From: an uncultured Arachnia sp.
GTDB lineage: Bacteria > Actinomycetota > Actinomycetes > Propionibacteriales > Propionibacteriaceae
Direction of reading: 5' to 3'
NCBI GenBank assembly: GCA_934636715.1
Contig: CAKUBE010000002.1
Span: forward strand, 62,001-126,000
Length of the DNA stretch: 64,000 nt
The notes beneath the pieces are model-generated. The model saw only the letters and a program-made list of their open reading frames with translations, was not told the DNA's origin and made no database searches. The position numbers and the translations under genes were made by a program. Shown piece by piece: positions 37,182-51,803 of this stretch; position 1 is the first letter of the stretch, and each line of letters opens with the position of its first letter.

Positions 37182-37241
37182 ACTGCGGCCAGATGGAGAC
37201 AATCCCCGGTTCAGGGCCCGTAAACCCCGATTGGCCGCAGT
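37182..37241. terminator. Large hairpin between convergent fda and ilvE
   Basis: Ten-base arms ACTGCGGCCA and TGGCCGCAGT enclose a second inverted stretch (ATCCCCGG...CCCCGAT). It lies between two convergent stop codons and could end transcription from both sides. No T-run. Confidence 0.55.
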
Positions 37242-37253
37242 CATCCGCCAGTT

Positions 37254-38336
37254 TCAGACGATCCGCGCCGTCCAGCCGTGGGGGTCGGGGCGCAGGCCGT
37301 ACTGGATCTCGGTCAGCGTCGTGCGCAGGTCGAGGGTCACGGGGCCGGGCTCGCGGTCGCCGACGACGTGAGCCCCGTCGGCGTTCTTCAGCGAGGCCAC
37401 CGGCGTGATCACGGCGGCGGTGCCGCAGGCGAACACCTCGGCGACGGTGCCGTCGTCGATGCCCGCGAGCAGCCCGTCGAGGGTGATGCGCCGCTCGACG
37501 ACGGCGAGGCCGGCGTCGCGGGCGAGCTGCAGGATCGCGGACCGGGTGACACCCTCGAGGATGGTGTCGGTCAGCTCCGGCGTGATCAGCTCGCCGGTGG
37601 AGGTGACCGCGAACAGGTTCATGCCGCCGAGCTCCTCGACGTAACGATGCTCGACGGCGTCGACGAAGCCGACCTGGCTGCAGCCGTTGGCCTCGGCCTC
37701 CGCCTGCGCGAGCATCGACGCCGCGTAGTTGCCGCCGCACTTCGCGAAGCCGGTGCCTCCCGGGGCGGCGCGCGAGAACTCAGTCGAGAACCAGATGTCG
37801 ACGGGGGTCACACCGGACCCGCCGAAGTAGGAGCCCGAGGGGCTGGCGATCACCGCGTACGTCACCGAGGCCGACGGCTTCACGGCCAGGAAGGCAGACC
37901 GCGCGAACATGAACGGCCGGAGGTAGAGGCTCTGCTCCTCGCCGGTGGGCACCCAGTCGCGGTCGATCCTGACCAGCTCGTCGATGCCGGCCAGGAAGTC
38001 CTCGACGGGCAGCTCGGGCAGGCCGAGCCTGCGGCAGGACCGCCGGAACCGCTCGGCGTTGACCTCGGCGCGGAACCGCCAGACCGAACCGTCGGCGCGC
38101 GCGTACGCCTTCAACCCCTCGAAGGCCTCCTGCGCGTAGTGGAGGACGGCCGACGCCGGGTCCAGTTCGAACGGCCCATACGGCACCACGCGATGGTCGT
38201 GCCAGCCGTCGGCCGCGGTCCAGTCGATCAGCGTCATGTGGTCGCTGAAGTTCGACCCGAACCCCGGGTCGGCCAGGACGGCGACGCGCTCCTCGGCGGT
38301 GCGGCCGACGGCCCTCTCAATGGTGAAGTCAGTCAT
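37254..38336 (-). CDS. ilvE: Branched-chain amino acid aminotransferase
   Basis: A 360-residue fold-type IV PLP enzyme that makes leucine, isoleucine and valine from their 2-oxoacids. YAQEAFEGLKAYARADG, RPFMFA and the region FAKCGGNYAAS with EELGGMN are family marks. The start MTDFTIERAV is two bases after the SDR stop and gives the usual length; a longer in-frame reading upstream only extends into the SDR gene. It is the last gene of a three-gene minus-strand operon with SDR and AhpD-like genes. Confidence 0.94.
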   Translation of the reverse strand: MTDFTIERAVGRTAEERVAVLADPGFGSNFSDHMTLIDWTAADGWHDHRVVPYGPFELDPASAVLHYAQEAFEGLKAYARADGSVWRFRAEVNAERFRRSCRRLGLPELPVEDFLAGIDELVRIDRDWVPTGEEQSLYLRPFMFARSAFLAVKPSASVTYAVIASPSGSYFGGSGVTPVDIWFSTEFSRAAPGGTGFAKCGGNYAASMLAQAEAEANGCSQVGFVDAVEHRYVEELGGMNLFAVTSTGELITPELTDTILEGVTRSAILQLARDAGLAVVERRITLDGLLAGIDDGTVAEVFACGTAAVITPVASLKNADGAHVVGDREPGPVTLDLRTTLTEIQYGLRPDPHGWTARIV

Positions 38337-38337
38337 C

Positions 38338-39111
38338 TCAGGAGTACCTTCCCATGCCGCCGGCGACGTCGATACTGGCCCCGGTGATGTAGCTCGACCG
38401 GGCGCCGGCCAGGAACGCGACGACGCCGGAGACCTCATGGGCCTCGCCGAAGCGGCCGAGCGGGATGTCGGCTTCGGCCATGTCGGCGAAGAACTGCTCC
38501 GCGGTCTTCTCGGGAGCGCGCTTGGCGTGGATGTTGGCCCACTGCGGGGTCTTGACGCAGCCGATGTTGACGCCGTTGACCAGCACGCCGTCGACGGCGA
38601 GCTCCTGGGCGAGCGCCTTGGTGAAGTTCTGCCCCGCCGCGCGGTTGACGGTGGTGGAGAAGAACTTGAAGTCGGGCATGCGGGCGTAGACCGAGCCGAT
38701 GTTGACGATCCGGGCGGCGTCGCTCCGCCTCAGCCAGGGGAGCGTCAGCTTCACGGCGCGGAACCAGCTCAGCACCTTGATGTCGAAGTCGGCGACCAGC
38801 GACTCGTCCTCAAGGGTCTGGAACGTGCCGGGGTGGGCGCCGCCCGCGTTGTTGACGAGCACGTCGATGCCGCCCATCGACTCCGCGGCCCAGGCGACGA
38901 ACGCGGCCAGCTCGTCGGCGTCGCGCACGTCGACGGCGCGGCCGTCGGCCCGCTCGCCGAGGTCAGCGACGGCGGCGGCCACCTCGTCAGCGTTGCGCGC
39001 GCAGATCCTGACGGTCGCGCCCTCCGCGACCAGCTCCTTGGCGATGGCGAGGCCGAGGCCCTTCGAGCCTCCGGTGACGATGGCCCTACGGCCGTCCAGT
39101 CCGAGATCCAT
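38338..39111 (-). CDS. SDR-family protein with atypical active site
   Basis: A 257-residue short-chain dehydrogenase fold. The cofactor motif GGSKGLGLAIA, DVRDADEL and VNNAGG are present. At the catalytic YxxxK position the sequence reads STTVNRAAGQNF: Tyr is replaced by Thr and Lys by Arg, while the serine region (NIGSVYARM) remains. A known BKR-like SDR subgroup lacks the normal tetrad, so this may be a non-classical member. It lies nine bases after the AhpD-like gene and one base before ilvE. Substrate unknown. Confidence 0.82.
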   Translation of the reverse strand: MDLGLDGRRAIVTGGSKGLGLAIAKELVAEGATVRICARNADEVAAAVADLGERADGRAVDVRDADELAAFVAWAAESMGGIDVLVNNAGGAHPGTFQTLEDESLVADFDIKVLSWFRAVKLTLPWLRRSDAARIVNIGSVYARMPDFKFFSTTVNRAAGQNFTKALAQELAVDGVLVNGVNIGCVKTPQWANIHAKRAPEKTAEQFFADMAEADIPLGRFGEAHEVSGVVAFLAGARSSYITGASIDVAGGMGRYS

Positions 39112-39120
39112 GGCCCCTCC

Positions 39121-39528
39121 TCAGCAGAAGCACTCGTCGACGGGCACCTGCAGGCCGACGGCCATGCGGTTGGTCTTGTTCGCCGCGCCGACGATGCCGT
39201 GCAGCTCGGCGATCTGCTCGTCCGTCGCGCCCTTCGCCCGCGCCGCGGCGGTGTGCGAGCGCACGCAGTAGGTGCACCCGTTCACGGTCGACACCGCGAC
39301 GTAGATCAGCTCCTTGACCAGCGGGTCGAGCGAGGTGCCCGCCCCCATGATCGCCTTCAGCTCCGCCCAGGTGCGCTCGAGGTTCGCGGGGTCGTGGGCC
39401 AGCACACGCCAGAAGTTGTTCACGAAGTCGGTGCCGCGCGTCTCGCGGATGTCGGCGAACACCGCCGCCGCGCGGGGGCTCAACTCGTCGTCGCTGAGCA
39501 CGGGGAGGATCGGCGAATACTGCTCCAT
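39121..39528 (-). CDS. AhpD-like / carboxymuconolactone decarboxylase family protein
   Basis: A 135-residue CMD-family protein with the redox motif CTYCVRSHT (Cys-x-x-Cys-x3-His), the mark of AhpD-type peroxidase reductants. VKELIYVAVSTVNG precedes it. The start is the ATG after GAGGAAG with five-base spacing. It ends with VDECFC, which adds two more cysteines. First gene of the operon with the SDR and ilvE; likely a thiol-based antioxidant function, not proven. Confidence 0.83.
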   Translation of the reverse strand: MEQYSPILPVLSDDELSPRAAAVFADIRETRGTDFVNNFWRVLAHDPANLERTWAELKAIMGAGTSLDPLVKELIYVAVSTVNGCTYCVRSHTAAARAKGATDEQIAELHGIVGAANKTNRMAVGLQVPVDECFC

Positions 39529-39660
39529 GAAGACTTCCTCGAATGTAGGGAACCGCTGGTCGATCACTCCTCGGCCGCGGCGCACGGGATCGGGCGCCCC
39601 GTCGTCGCCGGAGAGGGCGTTGACCAGTGCTTCCTTGGGGATCGGCTCGCTCCAACGTAG

Positions 39661-39696
39661 CCCACGGGTCGCGCCCGACGAGGCCCGGCCCGTGGG
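39661..39696. terminator. Hairpin after the large unknown genes
   Basis: Arms CCCACGGG and CCCGTGGG with a GC-rich, partly self-complementary loop. It follows the stop of the large minus-strand gene and precedes the AhpD-like operon, so it is a plausible terminator without T-run. The rest of this 240-base gap shows nothing else. Confidence 0.4.
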
Positions 39697-39772
39697 TATC
39701 TCAGAGGGTGGTTACGCGCGCGGCGCGAACGCGAACACGCGCGTGGGTCTCGGTGCGGGGCATGGGCATACG

Positions 39773-41077
39773 CTACAGCGTGACCTCGTCGGCGTAGACC
39801 AGGCGCGGGAGCGTGCGCGGGTCGTCCCCGCGACCCTCCGGGTCCGCGTCGAGCAGCTCGTGCTCCTCGACGACGACCCGCCACCGCGAGCCGTCGACAC
39901 CCGGTCGCCGCAGGGGGATCCCCACGGTGCCGGGGATGGTCAGCGAGCCCGTCCAGGTCGCCTCCTGGGTGCGGCCCTCGTCGACCTCCGCGGGGACGAG
40001 GTCGACGATCGCCACGTTCTCCCACTCGAGGTCGGTGCCGCCGTCGGGCAACTGCTCCAGCCGCGCCCGCACGGTCCGGGACCGCAGCAGCCGCGCCGCG
40101 CGGGCCGCGGCCTCGCCGACGGGGGCGTCGGCGCTCAGCAGGGCGCCCGGGAGCTCGCTGAACCGATCCCCGGAGCGCAGCCGCGCCGTCACCCCGGAGA
40201 GGGTCACCTGGACGTGCGCCGCGTCCAGACGGTTCACCGTCAGCCGACGCTCGGGCAGCGGCTGCACCCAGGCCGTCAGCGCGATCGCCGAGAGTTCGCA
40301 GCCGGGAAGCGAGTGCGGCTGCCACCGCGCGACGGCGAGCCGGACGAACGGCGACGCCGTGGGCGTGTCCTGCAGCGCGACGTCGACGAACCATCGCCGC
40401 GACGCCTCGTCGTACTCCGGCCGATAGCCGACGACCCGCGCCTGGGGCGCGCCCTTGACGTCGAGCAGCGGGAGCCGCGGGGCCACCGCAACGGGCTGGG
40501 CGGGCCCGGTGGGCCACGAGCGCGCGTCGCCGCCGAGGACCGGCGGCGCGATACCGATGGCGCCCGCGAAGCCTGCCGTGAGCGCGTCGAGGATGAGGTG
40601 CTCGGTGCCGAGCAGCGGAGGGACGGTGGGATCGCCGACGCGCGCCGGGGCGTGCAGGATGGGGTCGGCCGCCCAGATGCTCGTGGCTCCGTCCGGGGGC
40701 GGGGTGCGGGCCTCCGTGACCCACGCGCCGTTCCGCTTCGCGTACTCGGAGCGGTCGAACACGAGGACGCCGAGCAGCTCGCCGTCGCCCGAGGAGAACC
40801 ACGGCCGGTCAAGCCAGATCCGGATGCCCGGAGACCGCGTGCTCCGCCACCCGAACGGGCCGCCGGGCTCGGGCGCCGCGGACCATCGCAGCAGGGGGAC
40901 GGCGTCGCGCACGATCGGCGTCGCGGGCCGGGCCGACGACGCGATGTCCAGCTCCACCGGCTCGCCCTCGACGGGCGCCGCGGGCAGCTCCTCCGGGGAG
41001 AAGTACTCCGCGTAACGCGTCGTGCCGCCGGGGTGATACGCCACGAGCCGGCGGTGGGTGTCGGGAAGTTCTGGATC
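39773..41077 (-). pseudogene. Large unknown protein, C-terminal part after an apparent frameshift
   Basis: About 434 residues continue the protein from 44469 in the other frame. The homology-like flow DPELPDTHRRLVAYHPGG, TTRYAEYFSPEELPA resumes here, while the original frame turns into Arg/Ser-rich shadow sequence. The join lies in the run CGGGCGAT on the minus strand; one extra G would restore a single frame (His-Arg-Gly-Asp-Pro-Glu). The protein is beta-rich, with no signal peptide or known motif. Either a true frameshift, a phase-variable G-run, or a sequencing error. Confidence 0.6.
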
Positions 41078-44000
41078 GCCCGGTGCAGGCCGAACCCGCG
41101 CAGCCCGTCGGCGTCGGTCTGCAGGTCGAGGAGGTGGAGGACGCCGGTGCTCTCGTGCTCGCTGACGGGGGAGCTCACGACGACGTCCGACGTGGTCACG
41201 GTGACCGGCGCGGGCTGGGCCGGGTCGTCGACCCACTCCGACCACTCCGCGCGCACCACGAGGGTGTCGGTGCTGGGGCCGTGCACGTCGACGAGGCCCG
41301 CGAGGGCCGCGACGCCGCGGTCCTTCGGCCGGGCGAGCACGCGCAGCCCCCTCAGCGCCGGCGGACGCACCGGCGCGGGCACGGCGTGCACGAGCCGCAG
41401 CGGGGTGCTCGGCGTCAGCCACCACAGCCACCCGGAGGTCGCGGCGCGGCGGATGGTCTCCATCGCCACCAGCTCGTCCGGCGTGTAGCCGTCCGACGGG
41501 TCGATCAGCGACGCGTGGAAGGACCGCCACAGGCCGAACCGCTCCAGCGAGCTCGGGTCGAGGGTGCTGGCGAGCGCCACCCTGACCTGCTCGCCCTCGG
41601 GAACGGAGACGCGCACGACGTGGCCGTCGACGCGAGCGTCGAGGCGGTCGCCGCGCTCCACCACCAGGCGCAGCGGCACCCGCTCCGGCCACGGGCCGGG
41701 CGCCGGGTACGGCACGCGGACGGTCTGCAGGTTGTTCGGGTCGGCGAGCTGGTGCCGGTCCCCGGCCTCGGAGAACACGAGCGAGACCCCGTCCGCGAAC
41801 GGCTCCGGGAGATAGGGGAGCCGCAGCCGGTCGACGTCGTGGACGACGTACTGGCCCTCGGCGAGCCCGTGCCCGCGGTCGGCCGCGAGGTCGTCGAGGG
41901 TGGGCTGGTCGGGGTCCGCCCCAGGACGACCCGCCAGCCGCATGCGCGGCTGCAGGTCGAGCGCGCGCGGGTCGGTCAGGCTCGGCACGTGCTCGTCCAG
42001 CAGCGTGCCCCGCTCGGCGAGCGCGACGGCGTACAGCCGCCGGATCGCGGCCGCGTCACGGGTGCCGATCGCCGCATCGAACCGGCCCGCCGTCTCCGCC
42101 TCCAGCTGGGTGGCCTTCGGCGGCACCAGGTGGCGCTCCGACCGGTCGCGGTCGGCGGCACCGCCGCTGCGCACGACGAGCACCGCGAGCTGCTCGCCCG
42201 GGTCCAGCTCCTCGCGCGCGACGACGGCGGGCGGCGCGACGGGCTCCCACCGGAGATACGGCCGCGGCAGCGTCACCGTCACCCGGGCGGGCCTCGGCAG
42301 CGGGACGGGCCCCGGCCGGGGGCTGAGGAGGGGCGGGCGCCTCGTGACCACGTCGGCGACCAGCTGCGGGCGGACGCGGACGGGACGTCCCGCGGCCTGG
42401 AGCGCCTGGGCCGCGGCGGCGATCGTCGTCGCGGCCGCCGCGCGGGCCGGGGCCGCCGTGACCGTCGCCAGCAGCGACCGCGTGGTCGCGTCGATGACGG
42501 CGTCACCGGTCCGCAACAGCCGACCCAGCCGGCCCGCGTCCCAGGGGGCGCCCTCCTCGACGGGCGGAGCGGCGGCCACCCGCCCGGCGAGCCCCTCGAG
42601 GTCCAGCCTCTCGTACTGCCTCCGCAGCAGCCTCAGGTGGTCGTCGAGGCCCGTGCCGTCGAGCACGCTCGACGAGGGCAGCGGCGTCGAGTTGCCCGCC
42701 AGGTCGACGGCGAGCACGCGGAAGCTGTAGGACGTCCCGTAGCGCAGCCTCGGGAGCGATCCGGGCTCGACGCGGCTGACGACGTGGGCGCCCTCCAGGG
42801 GCGCGTCGGACGGCGTGGCCACCATCCGCTCGGTGGGCTCGCCGGGGCCGGGCTCGGGAACCCGCTCGACCGTGAGCCCGGGGCGCGGAGCGGAGAGGCT
42901 CCACCCGTCCCAGCCGCCGACCGCCTCGTGCAGGTGGAGCTCGCCGTCACGCCGGTTGAGCCCCGACGACTGCAGGAAGCCGACGTCGGCGGCGTCGGAG
43001 AGGACGGGCTCGCCGCCGGGGGCCGCCGTCACGTCGACGCGCCGCTCGTGCAGGCTGTGCCACGCGCGCGTCGCGTCGTCCCACACCTCGATGCGGAGCC
43101 CGCGGACGACGTCGTCCAGCCGCAGCGCCCGGGTCGCGTCGGCGGCCAGCGTCTCCGCCTGTGCGACCCGCGCGCGGACCTGGGCCAGCCGGTCCCTCCG
43201 GGCCAGCGCGAAGCCCGTGGAGCGCACGGTCGCGGGGGCCGCGGAGGCCTGATCGCGGTTGAGCTGGCCCGCGTACTGCCGAGGCAGGTCGCGCAGGAAC
43301 TGGTCGAGCTTGAGCCCCGCCGCGTCCGGGTCGGCGTCGAGCACCACCCAGTCCGGCTCGCCGAGCGGCAGCGCACCGTCGACCCACGCGTCGGAGGACT
43401 GCGCCTGGAAGACGGCCCCGTCCACCCGCACCGCCGTCCTCCTCGCGGGCAGCACCTCGAGGTCGGCATCGCCGGAGCGCACCGCCACCGCCACCGAGGC
43501 GGCCCCCGCCAGCGCCGCCCGCGCCTCCGCGGGCGTCATGCCGTCGACGACCACGTCGACGACCAGGCCCAGCCGCCGCAGCAGCGCGGGCACGGAGCCG
43601 AACGAGGCGATCCGCGAGTGGAAGTCGGGCTTCGGGGCCTCGGGCCGGGGCGGCGCCGGCCGGTCGCCCCGCTGCTCGTAGTAGCGGCGGATGGCGTGGG
43701 CGTCGACGAGCAGTCGCAGCTCGGGCTGGCCGCTGAGATCCGTGCCGACGAGCCGGTCGAGCTGCGCAGAGATCCGCCGGTCGGCGTCCAGGTCGTGGAG
43801 GATGCCGTCGAGCGCCGATCCCGGGTCAGGCGCGCGTTCCTCCTCGCGGGGCTCGTCGTGTCCGCGCCGGTTCAGGACCGGGCCGTCCAGCGGGCCCAGC
43901 GTGGCCACCGCGTCCCTCAGCCGCCTGCCGATCAGCAGCTCGCCGTCGTCGCCGCGGCGCTCCCGGCGGAGCAGCTCGGCGACGGGGCCCTGCGGGTCCA

Positions 44001-44469
44001 GCGTGGCGATGGTGTTCAGGATCGCCTTCGCCACCGGGTTGCCGACGACGCGGGGGCGCGCGCCCGGGGAGGACCCGATCATGGCCAGGTGCAGGTCGAT
44101 GGCGTGCTCGCTCATCCTGCTCGCCGGGTTGGTGCGGATGGGCGCCGCCGCCAGGCCGGAGGGGGCGGGGAACGGAACCACGCGGAGCGAGCCGGGCACC
44201 AGCGCCCGCCACGCCGCCGCGTCGGGCCTCGAGACCGTGCGCAGCGGCAGGGTCCGGGTGAGCGGGCGTCGGCCGACGATCGCGGGCATGGTGACGGTCA
44301 GGCCGAGGCCGCAGCGGCCGAGCACGTCGACCCAGCCCTCGGCCGCGGGGTATCCGGCCACCGTCGGGCTCGTGCCGACCAGCTTGTGGGTGAAGAAGAC
44401 GCTCAGCTGGAAGGGGGCGTCGTCGGCGAGCGAGTACGGCAGGGCCGTCGCCTGGAGCGTGGTGGACAC
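41078..44469 (-). pseudogene. Large unknown protein, N-terminal part before an apparent frameshift
   Basis: About 1130 residues from a GTG start with a perfect GGAGGAACC leader, eight bases after the stop of the partner gene. If the frameshift is repaired the protein is about 1565 residues. No signal peptide or membrane span; it alternates beta-rich and charged helical segments, with a fibronectin-like stretch (RLRYGTSYSFRVLAVDLAGN). I recognise no enzyme motif. Coding bias stays normal up to the shift, and the in-frame continuation after it is clearly non-coding in style. Confidence 0.6.
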
Positions 44470-44477
44470 GGTTCCTC

Positions 44478-49379
<4,902 letters not shown>

Positions 49380-49397
49380 CACCTCAGGAGAACCCGC

Positions 49398-50498
49398 ATG
49401 TACGAGCTCGGACGCAGCAAGCGCGCCAGCCACGCCTACAGCTTCGACGACGTGGCGATCGCCCCGACGCGCCGCACCCGCGGCGAGAGCGAGGTCGACC
49501 TCAGCTGGCGGATCGACGCCGTGACGTTCGACGTGCCGATCGTCGCCGCCCCCATGGACTCGGTGATGTCGCCGGCGACGGCCATCAGGATGGGCCAGCT
49601 GGGCGGCCTCGGCGTGCTGAATCTCGAGGGCCTGTGGACCCGCTACGAGGACCCGCAGCCGAAGTACGAGCTCCTCACGCAGGACTGCGACCAGGTCGCC
49701 GCCACCAAGCGCCTGCAGGAGATCTACTCCGAGCCGGTCAAGGCGGAGTTGATCCGCGACCGTCTCGCCGAGCTGCGCGCCGCGGGCGTCCCCGTGGCGG
49801 GCGCGCTGTCGCCCGCGCGCACGCAGGAGTTCGCAGATGTCATCGAGAAGGCCGGCATGGACTTCTTCGTGATCCGCGGCACGACGGTCTCGGCTGAGCA
49901 CGTCGGCGGCGAGGACACGCTGAACCTCAAGGAGTTCATCTACCGCTTCGACACCCCGGTGCTCGTCGGCGGCGTCGCCACCTACCGCGCCGCCCAGCAC
50001 CTGATGCGCGCCGGTGCCGCGGGCGTGCTCGTCGGCTTCGGCGGCGGCGCCACCCACACCACCGCCGACGTGCTCGGCATCGAGGTGCCCATGGCGTCGG
50101 CGGTCGCGAACGTGGCGGAGGCCCGCCGCGACTACCTGGAGGAGTCCGGCGGCCGGTACGTGCACATCATCGCCGACGGCGCCGTCGGGCGCTCCGGGGC
50201 CATCGCGAAGGCCATCGCCTGCGGCGCCGACGCCGTCATGGTCGGCTCGCCGCTGGCCCGCGCCACCGAGGCCCCCGGCCGCGGCTGGCACTGGGGCGCC
50301 GGCGCCTGGCATCCCCGCCTTCCCCGCGGCGAGCGCTCGTTCTTCGAGCAGGTCGGCACGCTGGAGGAGGTCGTGCTCGGCCCGTCGCGCGTCCCGGACG
50401 GCACGATGAACCTGGCCGGCGGCCTCCGCAAGGCCATGGCGCTGACGGGGTACACGGACATCAAGTCGTTCCAGCGGATCGACCTCATCCTTCACTGA
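49398..50498 (+). CDS. guaB3: GuaB3-family IMP dehydrogenase-related protein
   Basis: A 366-residue IMPDH/GMPR barrel without CBS domains. SFDDVAIAPTRRTRG, IVAAPMDSVMSP and the C-terminal MNLAGGLRKAMALTGY are GuaB3 marks. Where IMPDH has GSICTTR with the catalytic cysteine, this protein reads GGGATHTTAD: His replaces Cys. So it probably does not perform the standard IMPDH reaction, unless this is the norm in the actinobacterial branch. Co-transcribed with guaB and followed by a chorismate mutase gene 16 bases on. Confidence 0.92.
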   Translation: MYELGRSKRASHAYSFDDVAIAPTRRTRGESEVDLSWRIDAVTFDVPIVAAPMDSVMSPATAIRMGQLGGLGVLNLEGLWTRYEDPQPKYELLTQDCDQVAATKRLQEIYSEPVKAELIRDRLAELRAAGVPVAGALSPARTQEFADVIEKAGMDFFVIRGTTVSAEHVGGEDTLNLKEFIYRFDTPVLVGGVATYRAAQHLMRAGAAGVLVGFGGGATHTTADVLGIEVPMASAVANVAEARRDYLEESGGRYVHIIADGAVGRSGAIAKAIACGADAVMVGSPLARATEAPGRGWHWGAGAWHPRLPRGERSFFEQVGTLEEVVLGPSRVPDGTMNLAGGLRKAMALTGYTDIKSFQRIDLILH

Positions 50499-50514
50499 CG
50501 CAGGAGGGAGCGGC

Positions 50515-50835
50515 ATGGACGTGACAGCCGGGATGTCGACGGAGGAGGCGCGGGCGGAGCTGCTGCGCCTGCGCGGCAGCATCGACAACATGGACTCCGC
50601 GCTGATCCACGTGCTCGCGGAGCGGTTCAAGATCACGCAACGCGTGGGCGAGCTGAAGGCGAGCGCGGGGCTCCCCGCCGCCGATCACGATCGCGAGGCG
50701 CGCCAGATCGCCCGCCTCCGCGCGCTCGCCGTCGACGCCGAGCTGGACCCGGAACTGGCCGAGAAGTTCGTCACGTTCATCGTCCGCGAGGTCGTCCGCC
50801 ACCACGAGCAGATCGCCCGCGAAACCGCCGGCTGA
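50515..50835 (+). CDS. Chorismate mutase, AroQ type
   Basis: A 106-residue all-helical AroQ chorismate mutase, the chorismate-to-prephenate step toward Phe and Tyr. LRGSIDNMDSALIHVLAERF holds the conserved Arg-Asp-Leu pattern; TQRVGELKA and DREARQIARLR carry the other active-site basic residues. No signal peptide, so the cytoplasmic type. A strong AGGAGGG site precedes the ATG. It is co-directional with guaB3, probably in one transcript. Confidence 0.88.
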   Translation: MDVTAGMSTEEARAELLRLRGSIDNMDSALIHVLAERFKITQRVGELKASAGLPAADHDREARQIARLRALAVDAELDPELAEKFVTFIVREVVRHHEQIARETAG

Positions 50836-50878
50836 GCCTCCTGCTGGTTAAGCCGACGCCAGTTTGATTCCGCTCTAA

Positions 50879-50893
50879 TACTCATATAGAGTA
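50879..50893 (+). promoter_or_regulatory. Inverted repeat overlapping the promoter of the J-domain/VWA/PurA-like set
   Basis: TACTC-ATATA-GAGTA is an inverted repeat that contains the likely -10 (TATAGA), with TTGATT 15 bases upstream. The AT-rich patch is unusual here. It is a candidate operator for the NrtR-type regulator at the far end of the same gene set. Confidence 0.45.
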
Positions 50894-50898
50894 AAAGT

Positions 50899-51777
50899 AT
50901 GAACGAAGCGGAAGAGACCATCAGGGCGATCCTGGCAGCCAGCGGGGCCGCCGACCTGTTCGACGGCGACCCGGGTGAGGTGAACGCCGCGCGGAGGGCG
51001 AAGCGGCGCTACCGGCAGCTCGTCGCGTTGGCGCACCCCGACGTCGCGCTCGCCCACGGCGTGGACGCGGCGCAGGCGCAGCTCGCGACGGCGCGGCTCG
51101 GGCAGCTCTTCGCGGAGTGGCAGGCCACCGAGACCGCTCGGGGCCACGACCCGCACGTCGTCGGGCGGAAGGCGACCTATCCGCTCCGCCGGCGCGTGCG
51201 CCAGGCCCCGCGCCTCGCGACGTACGCCACCGACGAACCCGGGCTCTTCATCGCTGTCAGCAGGACCGCGGAGGACGGCACCAAGCCGCTGTTCCAGGCC
51301 GAGCACCACCTCTCCGACTGCCACCTGTGGGGATTCGGCCCGCACGTCGTCGACCGGGGCGAGGTCGCGGGGCGCAGGTGGGCCGCATACCGGCTGCGCG
51401 ACGGGCTCCGCTCGTTGCGCGAGGTCCGGGCCGCCTACCCGGCGGGCCTCGACGGGCGCGACTGGGCCTGGATGGCGCGGCGGCTGCTGATGGTGTTCGA
51501 CGCCGTACACGTGCGAAACGGCGCTATCGGCCTCGACAGCGTCCTGATCCACCCCGAGGAGCACGGCGTCGTCGTCACCGGCTGGGGCGAGGGTGACCTC
51601 CCCGACGAGGCCGGCGTCACCCGGCTGTTCGACGACATGCTCGCGCCCGGCGAGCACCGGCAGCGGCGCTTCGCCATCGCATCCGAGGGCCTCCCGCCCC
51701 GCGCGCGCCTCTTCGAGTACGACCTGCTGCTGCGCGCGCTCTACGGCCCGCGCCGCTTCCGGCCCTTCACCCTCTAG
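50899..51777 (+). CDS. J-domain protein with kinase-like C-terminal region
   Basis: A 292-residue protein. Residues ~25-75 form a J-domain-like unit: RRAKRRYRQLVALAHPDVA with the HPD triad near residue 47, which in DnaJ activates Hsp70. The C-terminal half, RRLLMVFDAVHVRNGAIGLDSVLIH followed by GVVVTGWGEG, has the layout of a protein- or aminoglycoside-kinase lobe, but no clear catalytic Asp-Asn pair, so it may be a pseudokinase. It opens a four-gene set with VWA, PurA-like and NrtR-type proteins. Function unknown; the kinase reading is tentative. Confidence 0.65.
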   Translation: MNEAEETIRAILAASGAADLFDGDPGEVNAARRAKRRYRQLVALAHPDVALAHGVDAAQAQLATARLGQLFAEWQATETARGHDPHVVGRKATYPLRRRVRQAPRLATYATDEPGLFIAVSRTAEDGTKPLFQAEHHLSDCHLWGFGPHVVDRGEVAGRRWAAYRLRDGLRSLREVRAAYPAGLDGRDWAWMARRLLMVFDAVHVRNGAIGLDSVLIHPEEHGVVVTGWGEGDLPDEAGVTRLFDDMLAPGEHRQRRFAIASEGLPPRARLFEYDLLLRALYGPRRFRPFTL

Positions 51778-51803
51778 ACCCACCATCCGGAAAGGAGCCC
51801 ATC

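Noticed and set aside
41070..41090. Programmed -1 frameshift in the giant gene
   Set aside because: No X-XXY-YYZ slippery heptamer and no obvious downstream stimulatory structure at the junction; an indel in the G-run is simpler.
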